A stretch of DNA of 64,000 nt from Plantactinospora sp. KBS50 (GTDB lineage: Bacteria > Actinomycetota > Actinomycetes > Mycobacteriales > Micromonosporaceae): positions 4,468,001 to 4,532,000 of the forward strand of contig NZ_CP022961.1 in NCBI RefSeq assembly GCF_002285795.1, read 5' to 3'. The notes under the pieces are model-generated. The model was not told where the DNA came from. It saw nothing but the letters and a program-made list of their open reading frames with translations, and made no database searches. Made by a program: the position numbers and the translations under genes. Positions 18,209 to 27,194 of the stretch are shown one piece after another (the first letter of the stretch is position 1; every line of letters begins with the position of its first letter).

Positions 18209-19660
18209 TCAGCGCTGGAACTTGGCGACCGAGTCGTCCTTGGTCAGGGCGTCGGCCCGCTTCTGCATCCGCTCACAGAACTGCTCGGCCTTCACCCGAC
18301 CGAACATCAGCTCGTTGGTCGCGGTCCGGCACTCGGTGTCCAGCTCCTTGTACCAGTTGTCGAACATCAGGTTCACGACGTTCGCGCCGGCGGCCTTGAG
18401 CGCCGCCTGCGAGCTGGCCACGCCGGGCGGGAAGGCGTACCCCTCCGACCCGGCCGGTACCACGGTGGCCGCCTTCACCGTCTCGGTGAAGCCCTTCGCG
18501 CCGGCCGTGGAGAGCATCTGACGCATGTACTCCATGCCGCCCCGCGGGTTGTTGCTGCGGGCCGAGACGAAGTAGCCCTCGCCGGCCGCCGCGCGCAGCG
18601 CGCCGAACGGCATCGCGTCGGCGGAGGTCAGATCGGGCATCGTGGTCAACTGGTACTGGAAGTCCGGCGGGGTGTTCTGCTTCTGCTCGTTCTCCAGCCA
18701 GTCGCCGCTGGGGTAGAAGCCCACCTTGTACTGGTCCTGCTGGAGCTGCACGTCGGTGTGCTTCAGACCCTCGAAGCTCTTGTCCAGGTACTTGGCACCC
18801 ACCTCGGCCCAGGCGGTCGCGGCCTTGAGCACCGGGTCCGCGGTCCAGGCGCCGGGGGTCAGGTTGTCGATGTTCTTCAGCACGTCCGCGCCGCCGATCT
18901 TGGCGGCGTGGGTGAGGATCACGTTCCACTGGTAGTACGCGGCGTTCGCCCCGGCGTAGCCGTACGGGGTGATGCCCTTGCCCTTGATCTTGTCGAGCAG
19001 TCCCATGAACTCGTCCCAGGTCTTCGCCGGCTGCCAGCCGTTGGACTGGAACAGCTTGCCCGAGTACCACAGGCCGTAGACGGTGGAGACGTAGTAGAGC
19101 ACGTACGGCTTCGCGCCGTCGCCGGTGTCGTACATGCCCTGCTCGACGGTGCCCGGCACGACGGTGTCGCGGACCTTCTTGCTCGGGTCGTCGACCGAGG
19201 GCGCGTCCCACAGCTCGGTGAGATCCTGCAACTGGCCGTCCTTGACCAGCGCGCCGAAGTCCATCAGCTTCTCGCCCGAGTTGTTGACGAACTCCGGCGG
19301 GTTGCCCGCGGCGAACCGCGGCTGGAGCACGGTCGAGATCGCCTGGGTGGACTGGTGCTTGATCTCCGCCTTCGGGAATTCCTTCTTGTACAGCGGCTCG
19401 TGCACGTCGGTGGCGTACTTCTCGCCGTACCCGCCGTTGAAGATGATCACCTCAAGGGCGGCGTCCTCCTTGACGCCCAGCGGGTTCTGGTCGCTCTTGG
19501 TGCCTTCGGCCCCGTCTTTCTTTCCGGTGTCGTCGCTGCCGCTGGTCGCGCAGGCGCTCAGCAGCCCCGCGGCCGGGGTGACCAGCAGGCCGGCTGCGGC
19601 CGTGCGGCCCAGCAGCGTCCGGCGGGTCAGATCCGACGGACGGTCGGGAGTAACGGACAT
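18209..19660 (-). CDS. ngcE: GlcNAc/chitobiose-binding lipoprotein NgcE
   Basis: 483 residues. The N-terminus has a twin-arginine signal (LTRRTLLGRTAAAG) running into a lipobox ending LLSAC, so the mature protein should be a Tat-exported lipoprotein starting at that cysteine. The mature part has strings I recognise from NgcE: NPLGVKEDAALEVIIFNGG, HEPLYKKEFPKAEIKHQSTQ, EFVNNSGEKLMDFGAL, DPSKKVRDTVVPGTVEQG. It captures GlcNAc or diacetylchitobiose outside the membrane. GAGGAGA sets the ATG at 19660. The upstream 200 bp, before the regulator gene, should hold the operon promoter. Confidence 0.92.
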   Translation of the reverse strand: MSVTPDRPSDLTRRTLLGRTAAAGLLVTPAAGLLSACATSGSDDTGKKDGAEGTKSDQNPLGVKEDAALEVIIFNGGYGEKYATDVHEPLYKKEFPKAEIKHQSTQAISTVLQPRFAAGNPPEFVNNSGEKLMDFGALVKDGQLQDLTELWDAPSVDDPSKKVRDTVVPGTVEQGMYDTGDGAKPYVLYYVSTVYGLWYSGKLFQSNGWQPAKTWDEFMGLLDKIKGKGITPYGYAGANAAYYQWNVILTHAAKIGGADVLKNIDNLTPGAWTADPVLKAATAWAEVGAKYLDKSFEGLKHTDVQLQQDQYKVGFYPSGDWLENEQKQNTPPDFQYQLTTMPDLTSADAMPFGALRAAAGEGYFVSARSNNPRGGMEYMRQMLSTAGAKGFTETVKAATVVPAGSEGYAFPPGVASSQAALKAAGANVVNLMFDNWYKELDTECRTATNELMFGRVKAEQFCERMQKRADALTKDDSVAKFQR

Positions 19661-19862
19661 GTTGTCTCCTCGGTGAGATCCGGGTCGAACGGGCTGCCGT
19701 GCGCGTGCCTGGCAGCCGATGAAGCGGCGGGCCGGTCCGACCCGCCGTGACTCGGCGGAAGGGTGTTACTCGTCCCCGCCGGGGACGTCGGCCGGGAGGT
19801 GGATAGGGGGCACCTCCGGACACCTGGGGAAACGGCGGGCCGGCGGCCGCGCACCGGCGCGG

Positions 19863-20816
19863 TCATGCCGATCCGTCCCGGGCCGCCTTGTGGCCGTCGA
19901 CGGCCTGGGCGGTCCGCTGAAACGCCGCGTGCGCCCGGGAGTGGGTACGCTGCGCGACCGCGATGTAGAGCAGATCGAGCACCACGAGCTGCGGGTGCCG
20001 CGCCGAGAGCGCGTCCGGCCGGAACGTGGTGGCCTGGGTGGCGGTGAGCAGGACGATGTCGGCCAGCTCCGCCAGCGCCGCGCTGGGGAAGCTGGTCAGC
20101 GCCACCGTGGTGGCACCGTGGCTGCCGGCCTCGGCCAGCAGCTCGATGGTCTCCCGGGTCTGGCCGCTGTGCGAGACGCCCAGGGCCACGTCGCCGGTGC
20201 CGAGCAGGGACGCCGCGGCCAGCCCGTCGTGCACGTCCCGCCAGGCCCAGGCCGGGATGCCGATGCGGTGCAGGCAGGACCGCATCTCCTCGCCGACCAG
20301 CGCGCTGCCGCTGGCCCCGAAGATGTTCACCCGGGGCGCCCGGGCGATCGCGTCCGCCGCCCGGCCCACCTCGGCCAGGTCCAGCAGGGCCGCGGTGTCG
20401 TGCATCGCCCGGGTGTCGGCGGCCATGATCTGCCCGAGCACCCGGTCGAGCGGGTCGCCGGGCTGGATCTCCCGGCCGATGTCCACCGCCCAGCCGGCGG
20501 AGCGCGCCCGGCCGGTCTCGGCGGCGATGCCCAGCCGCAGCCCGGCGTAGCCTTCGAAGCCCAGCGCCCGGCAGAACCGGGTGACGGTGGCCGGCGAGGT
20601 GCCGCTGCGCTCGGCCAGCTCGACGATGGTGGCCCGGGCCGCCCGGTCCGGGTCGGCCAGCACCTCGTCGGCGACCCGCCGCAGCGCGCCGGTGAACTCC
20701 GGCAGCCGGGACCGCACGTGGGCCAGGACGCTGTCGGCGACGGTCCGGTTGCCGGTGCCGCGCCGGTCGACGGTCGCCCCGTCCACCACCGTCGCGGCGG
20801 CGTCTGGTTCGACCAT
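19863..20816 (-). CDS. MurR/RpiR family transcriptional regulator
   Basis: 317 residues. The N-terminal HTH_6 domain (about 30-105) includes LAERSGTSPATVTRFCRALGF, and a C-terminal SIS sugar-isomerase domain includes NIFGASGSALVGEEM, GVSHSGQTRETIELLAEA and VALTSFPSAALAELADI. SIS domains of this family bind phosphosugars such as GlcNAc-6-P or MurNAc-6-P. It lies between ngcEFG and a GlcNAc-type kinase, so it is the obvious local regulator of GlcNAc use, probably released by GlcNAc-6-phosphate (inference). The ATG at 20816 is preferred; a TTG at 20828 is in frame. Confidence 0.87.
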   Translation of the reverse strand: MVEPDAAATVVDGATVDRRGTGNRTVADSVLAHVRSRLPEFTGALRRVADEVLADPDRAARATIVELAERSGTSPATVTRFCRALGFEGYAGLRLGIAAETGRARSAGWAVDIGREIQPGDPLDRVLGQIMAADTRAMHDTAALLDLAEVGRAADAIARAPRVNIFGASGSALVGEEMRSCLHRIGIPAWAWRDVHDGLAAASLLGTGDVALGVSHSGQTRETIELLAEAGSHGATTVALTSFPSAALAELADIVLLTATQATTFRPDALSARHPQLVVLDLLYIAVAQRTHSRAHAAFQRTAQAVDGHKAARDGSA

Positions 20817-20854
20817 CGGTGGCCCCAATCGGAAAAGACTGTTAACTGTTAGTG

Positions 20855-20909
20855 GTAAAAGTTCTTACTGAAGCCCCCTCGCTGTCAAGGCCGTGGGCGA
20901 AGTTTTCAC
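20855..20909. promoter_or_regulatory. divergent promoter with two RpiR-like operator candidates
   Basis: An AT-rich island between the regulator and kinase genes. It contains the near-palindrome GTAAAAGTTCTTAC (20855-20868) and a second related half-conserved site, GTGGGCGAAGTTTTCAC (20893-20909). A good -35 (TTGACA on the minus strand, 20888-20883) faces the regulator gene, and the first site falls where its -10 would be. Related GTTAACTGTTAG sequence lies at 20840-20851. Autoregulation and co-control of the kinase are inferred. Confidence 0.5.
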
Positions 20910-21063
20910 AGTTGTTACCCGGCCCCCGACCGGTCGCCGACCAACCCCTCACCCGGACGGCGGCCGACCCCCGGCCGGCCGTCGATGGCGCACTTGCCCC
21001 ACCCGGGCGGCCCGAGCAGCATGGATCCGGCCGGAAACACGCGCGGAGAAACGGGGCTCGCCG

Positions 21064-22089
21064 ATGGCGCAGGAACTGGTGCTGGGCATGGACATCGGCG
21101 GCAGCACCACCCGCGCCGAGGTGGTCACGACCGACGGGGAGCGGCGGGGCACCGGCCGGGCCGGCGGCGGCAACCCCACCAGCCACGGCGCGCCGGCCGC
21201 CGCCGCCGAACTCGGCAGCGCGCTGCGGCACGCGCTGCGCGACGTCGACCCGGGCACGGTCCGGGCCGGCCTGATCGGCCTCGCCGGCGTCGGCCGGCTG
21301 CTGGCCGACGCGCAGGGCCGGGCCGCCTTCGACCGCGCCTGGCGGGACGCCGGGCTGCGCTGCGGGTACGAGCTACACGGCGACGCCCTGGTCGCGTACG
21401 CCTCGGGCACCGCCGACCCGGACGGCACGGTGCTCATCGCCGGCACCGGAGCCATCGCGGCGCAGTTCCGTGACCTGCGGCAGGGCCACACCGCGGACGG
21501 GCACGGCTGGCTGCTCGGGGACGCCGGCTCCGGCTTCTGGCTCGGCCGCGAGGCCGTCCGGCACACCCTGGCCGCGCTCGACGCCGAGACCGAGCCGTCC
21601 GCGCTGGGCCGCGCCGTGCTCACCGAACTGCTCGGCGACGCGGTGGTGGAGACGCCGCCGCGGCGTACCGTGAGCCGGCTGGTCCAGGCTGTCACCCGCC
21701 GGTCGCCGGTGGACCTGGCCCGGCTCGCCCCGCTGGTGCTCGGCCACGCCGAAGGCGCGGCCGAGGTGGGCGAGGGCGCGGCCCCGATCGTCACGGTGGA
21801 CGAGGGCGCGGCCCGGATCGTCGCGGCCGCCGCCGCCCGGCTGACCGCGACGGTGGCCCGGATCCGGCCGGCCGGGCAGGTGCACCCGGTGGTCCTGGCC
21901 GGCGGCCTGCTGGGCGTGGACAACCCGCTGACCCGGGCGGTCCGGGCCGCCCTGGCCGAGCGCTGGCCGGCCGCGCCGCTGCTGCCGGCCCGGGACGGCG
22001 CGCTGGCCGCGGCCTGGCTGGCCGCCCGCGGGCTGGACCCGGACCGGGACCGGGCCGCGGCGCTGCACGCGCGACTGCTGGGCGGCTGA
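21064..22089 (+). CDS. BadF/BadG-type N-acetylglucosamine kinase
   Basis: 341 residues, ASKHA fold: phosphate-1 motif LVLGMDIGGSTTRAEVVT, HGDALVAYASG, the phosphate-2 motif GTVLIAGTGAIAAQ with GWLLGDAGSGFWLGREAV, and the adenosine motif VVLAGGLLGVDNPL. This matches eukaryote-like GlcNAc kinases of the BadF/BadG/BcrA family. It would convert imported GlcNAc to GlcNAc-6-phosphate. It is divergent from the RpiR regulator and next to the importer, which supports the substrate. The ATG at 21064 is chosen; its ribosome site is weak. Confidence 0.85.
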   Translation: MAQELVLGMDIGGSTTRAEVVTTDGERRGTGRAGGGNPTSHGAPAAAAELGSALRHALRDVDPGTVRAGLIGLAGVGRLLADAQGRAAFDRAWRDAGLRCGYELHGDALVAYASGTADPDGTVLIAGTGAIAAQFRDLRQGHTADGHGWLLGDAGSGFWLGREAVRHTLAALDAETEPSALGRAVLTELLGDAVVETPPRRTVSRLVQAVTRRSPVDLARLAPLVLGHAEGAAEVGEGAAPIVTVDEGAARIVAAAAARLTATVARIRPAGQVHPVVLAGGLLGVDNPLTRAVRAALAERWPAAPLLPARDGALAAAWLAARGLDPDRDRAAALHARLLGG

Positions 22090-22319
22090 CCCGGACCGGA
22101 CCGGGCGGCCGGCACCCGGCTGAGCCGGGCGGCTGCCTGGCCGGGCGGCTGCCTGAGCCGGCCGGGTGGCCGATCGCAAACGCTGATCGTTTTCGGTCGG
22201 GCCGTCGGCGGCACCGCCCGGCACGAGGGGCGACGGCGGGCCGTTGCCGTCCAGCGGCGCGGTCGGATGATCGCTCCTGCCGGTCCCCTCGGCGGGATCA
22301 CCGCGGCCGGCGGCGCGCC

Positions 22320-22371
22320 CCGCCGCAACGCCCCGCCGCAACGCCCCGCCGCGACGCCCCGCCGCGACGCC
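22320..22371. repeat. four 13-bp tandem copies
   Basis: CCGCCGCAACGCC twice, then CCGCCGCGACGCC twice. Non-coding. Confidence 0.8.
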
Positions 22372-22462
22372 CCGGCGGGTTCTCGGTGGCCCTTCCCGGG
22401 CCGGTCCTCCGCACCGGTGTCGCCGCCGGCGCCATCGTCCGTCGTCGCCGGTGCCAGTGCCA

Positions 22463-22537
22463 GTGCGGCCGGTTCCGGTACGGCCGGTTCCGGTGCGGCC
22501 GGTGCCGGTGCGGCCGGTGCCGGTGCGGCCGGTGCCG
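22463..22537. repeat. five 15-bp tandem copies
   Basis: Five direct copies of a GTGCGGCCGGTGCCG-type unit; the last three are identical. Non-coding, directly upstream of the acyltransferase promoter. Confidence 0.8.
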
Positions 22538-22684
22538 TCGCCGAGGGCCGACACCCCGGGCGGCAGCCCGGCGGAGGCGGCGAGGACACGGGCTGGTCCG
22601 GTACGACGGAGCAGGTCACGGCGGGACCCGGCGGCCGAGGCGTTATCACCCGGGCCGGCGGTCCGGCTGGATAGCCTGAGCCTC

Positions 22685-24274
22685 ATGCGCCACCTCCGGC
22701 CGCAGTACCTCGTGCACCGCCTCCGGTGGCTGGCCCGCAACACCCCGGCCGGGCGGGAGCGGTACGTCGATCTGCTGCGCGCGGTGGCCATCGTGGCCGT
22801 GGTCAGCGGCCACTGGCTGATGACCGTTATCGGTCACGACGCGTCGGGACAGCTCGCCGGGCACAACGCCCTCCAGGAGTTGACCAACGAACGGGTGGCG
22901 ACCTGGCTGTTCCAGGTGCTGCCGATCTTCTTTCTGGTGGGCGGCTACGCCAACGCCGCCTCCCTGACCTCGCGTACGGCCCGGGGCGGCGGCGCCGGCG
23001 ACTGGCTGGTCGAACGCAGCGGCCGGCTGCTGCGACCCACCTCGACCTTCCTGGCCGTGCTGGTCGTCGTCGCGGTGGTGGCCCGCTGGATCGGCGCCGA
23101 CCCGCGCGAGATCCGTACGGTGATCTGGTTCGTCACCGTGCCGCTGTGGTTCCTGGCGCCGTACCTGCTGGTCGTGGTCCTCACCCCGGTGATGTTCGCG
23201 CTGCACCGCCGCGCCGGTGCGGCCGTCCCGGCGGTGCTGGTCGGCCTGGTGGCCCTCGGCGACATCGGCCGGCTGGCCGGCCCGGCGTGGCTGAGCTTCG
23301 GCAACTACCTGTTCGGCTGGCTGCTGCCACACCAGATCGGCTTCGCCTGGCGTACCGGCGGGCTGCGGATCCGCCCCCGCGCGGCGGCGGCGCTCGCGGT
23401 CGGCGGTCTGGTCGCGCTGATCCTGCTCACCGAGGTCGGGCCGTACCCGACAAGCATGATCAACCTGTCCGGGCAGCGGATACAGAACATGTCACCGCCC
23501 AGCCTCGCCCTGCTCAGCCTCGCCGCCGCCCAACTCGGTGTGATCCTGCTGCTGCGCGGGCCGGCCGAACGGATGCTGCACCGGACCCGTCCGTGGATGC
23601 TCGTGGTGGCGATCAACGCCGTGGTGCTGACGATCTTCCTCTGGCACCTGACCGCCCTGCTCCTGCTGGCCGGCGCGCTGGAAGGGCTCGGCCTGCTGCC
23701 CACGCCGGCCGCCGGCAGCGCAGGGTGGTGGCTGCTGCGGCCACCCTGGCTGGTCCTGGGGGCGATCGCGCTGGCCCCGCTGGTGGCCGTCTTCGGCCCG
23801 GTGGAGGCGCGCGCCGGGCGCCGCCGCGGCGCCCGGTCATCCGCCGGCGCAGGCGTGCCGCTGCCGCTCCCCGGGCCACTGAACCGGACCGGGCCGCTGC
23901 GCCGGACCAGGCCGCTGAACGGGATCAGGCCACTGAACCGGATCAGGCCGCGTGCCCCGGCCGCGGCCCGCCGCCTGCGCGCCGGGCTCGCGGCGGCCGG
24001 CTTCCTCGCCGTGATCGTCGGGCTGCTCGCCAACAGCCGTTTCCCGCGCGCCGAACCGACCCCGTTGGGCATTCCCGTCTGGGCGCTGGCGGCGTACCTG
24101 GGTGGCGCCGCCGCGCTGCGCCTGCTGCGCGTCACCGACCCGGCCGGCAACGCCACGCACAGTTCCGCCGCGCACAGTTCCGCCGCCGACCGGCCGGGCG
24201 CCGGCAGCCCCGCCACGGACAACTCCGGCACGGACAACTCCGGCACGAACCGGCCGGCCGCGGGCGGTTCCTAG
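22685..24274 (+). CDS. acyltransferase 3 family integral membrane protein
   Basis: 529 residues, about ten membrane helices. The N-terminus RYVDLLRAVAIVAVVSGHW is the acyltransferase_3 opening with its catalytic-type histidine (SGHW), and WLFQVLPIFFLVGGYAN follows. The family transfers acyl groups to extracytoplasmic sugars, peptidoglycan or lipids. The substrate is unknown. Between helices lies a polar loop with the repeat RTGPLRRTRPLNGIRPLNRI, encoded by a DNA repeat, and the C-terminus is a Ser/Asn/Gly-rich tail (repeats of SSAA and DNSGT). It appears to have a leaderless start. Its TAG stop shares the bases CTAG with the stop of convergent murD2. Confidence 0.87.
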   Translation: MRHLRPQYLVHRLRWLARNTPAGRERYVDLLRAVAIVAVVSGHWLMTVIGHDASGQLAGHNALQELTNERVATWLFQVLPIFFLVGGYANAASLTSRTARGGGAGDWLVERSGRLLRPTSTFLAVLVVVAVVARWIGADPREIRTVIWFVTVPLWFLAPYLLVVVLTPVMFALHRRAGAAVPAVLVGLVALGDIGRLAGPAWLSFGNYLFGWLLPHQIGFAWRTGGLRIRPRAAAALAVGGLVALILLTEVGPYPTSMINLSGQRIQNMSPPSLALLSLAAAQLGVILLLRGPAERMLHRTRPWMLVVAINAVVLTIFLWHLTALLLLAGALEGLGLLPTPAAGSAGWWLLRPPWLVLGAIALAPLVAVFGPVEARAGRRRGARSSAGAGVPLPLPGPLNRTGPLRRTRPLNGIRPLNRIRPRAPAAARRLRAGLAAAGFLAVIVGLLANSRFPRAEPTPLGIPVWALAAYLGGAAALRLLRVTDPAGNATHSSAAHSSAADRPGAGSPATDNSGTDNSGTNRPAAGGS

Positions 24275-25617
24275 GGCGCGGTGTCGCGGATGGCCGCGGC
24301 GAACGCCTCCGAGCGGTGCTCGAAGTTGCGGTACCGGCCGTAGCTGGGCGCACCCGGCGACAGCAGCACGACCCCGCCGGCCGGGGTCAGCTCACGGGCC
24401 GCCCGCACCGCGGCCGCAAGATCGTCGACCACCGCCGTACGCACCCCGGCCAGCCCGTGCAGCGCCTCGACGATCCGCGCGCCGCTGTCCGGGATGCCGA
24501 TCACCGTCGCGGGGTGCGCCGCCAGGCAGTCGCGCAGCGGCGCGTAGTCCAACCCCCGGTCGGTGCCGCCGACGATCACCGTGAGCGGCCGGCCGACGTA
24601 CGCGTCGATCGCGTGCACCGTGGAGTACGGGCTGGTGGCCAGCGTGTCGTCGACGAACGTCAGCCCCGACGGGTCGGCGATCTCGGCCAGCCGGTGCGGC
24701 AGGCCGGCGAACGTGCCGACCGCCTCCTCCAGTTCCTCCCGCCGGGCCTCCAGATCCACCCCGAGCGCGGCCAGAACCGCGAGCGCCAGGCACAGGTTGC
24801 CCTCGTTGTGCCGGCCCACCAGCGGGAACACCGACCGCGGGAACAGCGGCACGGTCCGGACGTACAGATATGGCTCGTCGACCGGACCGGGGGCGACGTG
24901 CACCGAGTCGGGCCGCCCCACCCGCAGCGCCGGCCGGTCGCCCACCTGCGCGGCCAGCCGCTCGTCGGTGCCGTTCAGCACGATCGTCTCCGGACCGTGC
25001 GCGAGCAGGTTCAACTTGTCCCGGTAGTACTCCTGCTCGCCGCCGTGCGCGTCCAGGTGCTCCGGGAACAGCGAGGTGACCACCGCGACCCGCGGCGAGT
25101 CGGTCAGGTCGCTGCACTGGTAGCTGGACAGTTCCAGCACGTACAGCTCGGACTCCGGCAGGTCCAGCAGCGGTACGCCGATGTTCCCGCCGTACGCGTT
25201 GGGCCGGCCCATCGCGGTCAGCAGGTGGCTGATCAGGCTGGACGTGGTGCTCTTGCCCTTGCTGCCGGTCACCCCCACGGTCCGGTCGGCGTGCTGCGCC
25301 ATCCACAGCGCCGTGCCGCCGGTGATCGGCACACCCTTGGCACGCAGCTCGATCACCCACGGGTGGGTCTGCGGAACCCCCGGCGAGCGGATCACCACAT
25401 CCGCGGCGGCCAGCCGGTCGAACGCCTCCGGCCCGCTGACCAGCGGCGCGGCCTGGGCCAGCGGCCCCTCCCAGGAGGTCGACAGGAAGCTCTCGCTGTC
25501 CTCCACCACGATCAGGCTGGCCGGCTCCTGCGCGGCCACGGCCTTCACGGCGGCCCGGCCCTCCCGACCGGTGCCCCAGACGACGACGGCTCGTCCGCGC
25601 AGGTCAGACAGGCGCAC
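24271..25617 (-). CDS. murD2: UDP-MurNAc-L-Ala--L-Glu ligase MurD2
   Basis: 448 residues, Mur ligase fold. It has the Rossmann opening AVVVWGTGREGRAAVKAV, P-loop VGVTGSKGKSTTSSLI (about 108-123), LELSSYQCSDL, SLFPEHLDAHGGEQEYYRDKL, GRHNEGNLCLALAVL and FVDDTLATSPYSTVHAI. On its own it reads as MurD, but the divergent neighbour is MurL, the signature of the MurD2/MurL pathway characterised in Xanthomonas oryzae. There MurD2 adds L-glutamate to UDP-MurNAc-L-alanine and MurL then epimerises it to D-Glu, replacing free D-Glu from MurI. The GTG at 25617 has GGAG six bases upstream; a GTG at 25632 is in frame but lacks one. Cytosolic. Confidence 0.9.
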   Translation of the reverse strand: MRLSDLRGRAVVVWGTGREGRAAVKAVAAQEPASLIVVEDSESFLSTSWEGPLAQAAPLVSGPEAFDRLAAADVVIRSPGVPQTHPWVIELRAKGVPITGGTALWMAQHADRTVGVTGSKGKSTTSSLISHLLTAMGRPNAYGGNIGVPLLDLPESELYVLELSSYQCSDLTDSPRVAVVTSLFPEHLDAHGGEQEYYRDKLNLLAHGPETIVLNGTDERLAAQVGDRPALRVGRPDSVHVAPGPVDEPYLYVRTVPLFPRSVFPLVGRHNEGNLCLALAVLAALGVDLEARREELEEAVGTFAGLPHRLAEIADPSGLTFVDDTLATSPYSTVHAIDAYVGRPLTVIVGGTDRGLDYAPLRDCLAAHPATVIGIPDSGARIVEALHGLAGVRTAVVDDLAAAVRAARELTPAGGVVLLSPGAPSYGRYRNFEHRSEAFAAAIRDTAP

Positions 25618-25657
25618 TGGTGATCTCCTCACTCCGCGGGACGCGGGAAACAGGACT

Positions 25658-25663
25658 TAGTAT
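25658..25663 (+). promoter_or_regulatory. -10 element (TAGTAT) of leaderless murL
   Basis: TAGTAT ends five bases before the GTG at 25669 and no ribosome site exists there. The murL transcript probably starts on its initiation codon. The murD2 ribosome site is on the opposite side of the same 51-bp intergenic region. Confidence 0.6.
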
Positions 25664-25668
25664 GGCGT

Positions 25669-27030
25669 GTGCCCACTGAACAGCTACGGCAGATGGACGC
25701 CTTCTCGTTCCCCGCGTACTCCCTCGATCCCGCCACCGGCGCGGTGGCCCTGGAGTACGCGCTGCGCGGCCCCGGCGGCGAGCTGCGGTTCACCGAACGG
25801 ATCACGCTGCCCGCGCCGGCGCGGCCGCCGTCGCCGGCCGCGGCCGCCGCCCTGGACCGGGTCGTCCAGCTTCTGCACCTGGTCGCCGGGGTGAGCTACT
25901 ACAAGACCGCCGCGCCGCGCCGGCTGGTCCTGCCCGGCCCGCTCGGCCCGGCCGCCACCGGGTACGTCACGGCCGTCTACACCCAGGGCCTCGCCGAGTA
26001 CGCGTACCGCAACGACCTGCCGTACGTGCTGGAACTCGTCCCCGAGGTCGAGGCGGGAGCGGAGACCGGCTCGGGGGGCGGCGCACCGGAGCTGGACTCG
26101 TCGGGCGGACGGCCGCTGTCGGCGGTCGGTGGCGGCAAGGACTCGATCGTGACCCTGGAGGCGCTGCGCCGGGCCGGCCTGGACCCGGTCCCCTTCTCGG
26201 TGAACCCGAACCCGGTGATCGTCTCGGTGAACGAGGCGTCCGGGCTGACCGCGCTGGCCGCCCGGCGGGCGATCGACCCGGAGCTGTTCGCGCTCAACAA
26301 GGCAGGCGCCCGCAACGGCCACATCCCGGTCACCGCGATCAACTCGCTGATCGCGGTGGCCACGGCGGTGCTGCACGGGCTGGGTCCGGTGGTGATGTCG
26401 AACGAGCGCTCGGCCTCGGATCCGAACCTGATCTGGCACGGCCACGAGATCAACCACCAGTGGTCCAAGGGGCTGGCGGCCGAGGGGCTGCTCCGGGCCG
26501 CCCTGACCGAGCACGCCGGGCTGGTCGAACCGTACTTCTCGCTGCTGCGGCCGCTGTCCGAGCTGCACATCGCCCGGCTGTTCGCCCAGTTCGACGCGTA
26601 CGACGGGGTGGTCACCAGCTGCAACGCCGCGTTCCGGCTGCACGACCCGAGCGCCCGCTGGTGCGGCGACTGCCCCAAGTGCCGGTTCGTCTTTCTGGCC
26701 CTGGCGCCGTTCATGCCCCGGGACCGGCTGGTCCGGATCTTCGGCAAGGACATGCTGGCCGATCCCGGGCAGGTGCCCGGCTACCTGGAGCTGCTGGGCA
26801 TCGACGCGCACAAGCCGTTCGAGTGTGTGGGCGAGGTCGAGGAGTCGACCGTGGCGCTGAGCCTGCTGGCCGAGCAGGAGCAGTGGCGGACGGCACCGGT
26901 GGTGCAGGCGCTGGTGGCGGCCGTGCCGGCGGAGGGCTGGGCGGCGGCGGCCGACTCGGACGTCTTCTCCCCGGCGGGCACGAGCTTCGCGCCGGCCAGC
27001 TACGCCAAGGCGCTCACCGCGCTCGCCTGA
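25669..27030 (+). CDS. murL: UDP-MurNAc-L-Ala-L-Glu epimerase MurL
   Basis: 453 residues. Diagnostic strings are VAGVSYYKTAAP, EYAYRNDLPYVLE, the PP-loop-like SAVGGGKDSIVTLEALR (about 155), FSVNPNPVIVSVNE, VMSNERSASDPNLIWHGHEINHQWSKG cut here into its conserved parts (SNERSAS, GHEINHQWSKG), and the cysteine cluster RWCGDCPKCRFVFLAL. MurL uses ATP to epimerise the terminal L-Glu of UDP-MurNAc-L-Ala-L-Glu to D-Glu, giving the normal peptidoglycan precursor. It is divergent from murD2 and probably leaderless. An ATG at 25693 is a less likely start. The residues between 68 and 140 include a Gly/Ser-rich insert (GSGGGAPELDSSGG). Confidence 0.92.
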   Translation: MPTEQLRQMDAFSFPAYSLDPATGAVALEYALRGPGGELRFTERITLPAPARPPSPAAAAALDRVVQLLHLVAGVSYYKTAAPRRLVLPGPLGPAATGYVTAVYTQGLAEYAYRNDLPYVLELVPEVEAGAETGSGGGAPELDSSGGRPLSAVGGGKDSIVTLEALRRAGLDPVPFSVNPNPVIVSVNEASGLTALAARRAIDPELFALNKAGARNGHIPVTAINSLIAVATAVLHGLGPVVMSNERSASDPNLIWHGHEINHQWSKGLAAEGLLRAALTEHAGLVEPYFSLLRPLSELHIARLFAQFDAYDGVVTSCNAAFRLHDPSARWCGDCPKCRFVFLALAPFMPRDRLVRIFGKDMLADPGQVPGYLELLGIDAHKPFECVGEVEESTVALSLLAEQEQWRTAPVVQALVAAVPAEGWAAAADSDVFSPAGTSFAPASYAKALTALA

Positions 27031-27106
27031 GGGCCGCCGCCGCTTCCGTCCGCGGCGTGGTGGGCGTCAGGCGTCGTCGCGCCGTTGCCACTGCCGTCCG
27101 CGACCT

Positions 27107-27194
27107 GGTGGGCGGTGTCGGGCGTCGCGGTGGGCGGTGTCGGGCGTCGTGGTGGGCGGTGTCGGGCATCGTGGTGGGCGGCGTCAGGCGTCGT
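27107..27194. repeat. four 22-bp tandem copies
   Basis: Units at 27107, 27129, 27151 and 27173, built on GGTGGGCGGTGTCGGGCGTC. The last unit has a G-to-A change that creates the stop codon region of the leftward PucR gene (stop at 27184). The repeats fill the space between the convergent murL and PucR genes. Confidence 0.85.

Larger units (their letters stand above)
22090..22684. other. 595-bp non-coding stretch made largely of short tandem repeats
   Basis: No convincing gene on either strand. It holds imperfect repeats of a GGCGGCTGCCTG unit near 22125-22165, four 13-bp units at 22320-22371 and five 15-bp units at 22463-22537 built on GTGCGGCCGGTGCCG. The right end carries TAGCCT (22672-22677) seven bases before the ATG at 22685, a leaderless promoter for the acyltransferase gene. 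Confidence 0.6.

Noticed and set aside
20949-22649. Long minus-strand frames opposite the GlcNAc kinase and the repeat-rich gap
   Set aside because: Pro/Ala/Arg low-complexity only, and opposite a recognised kinase.
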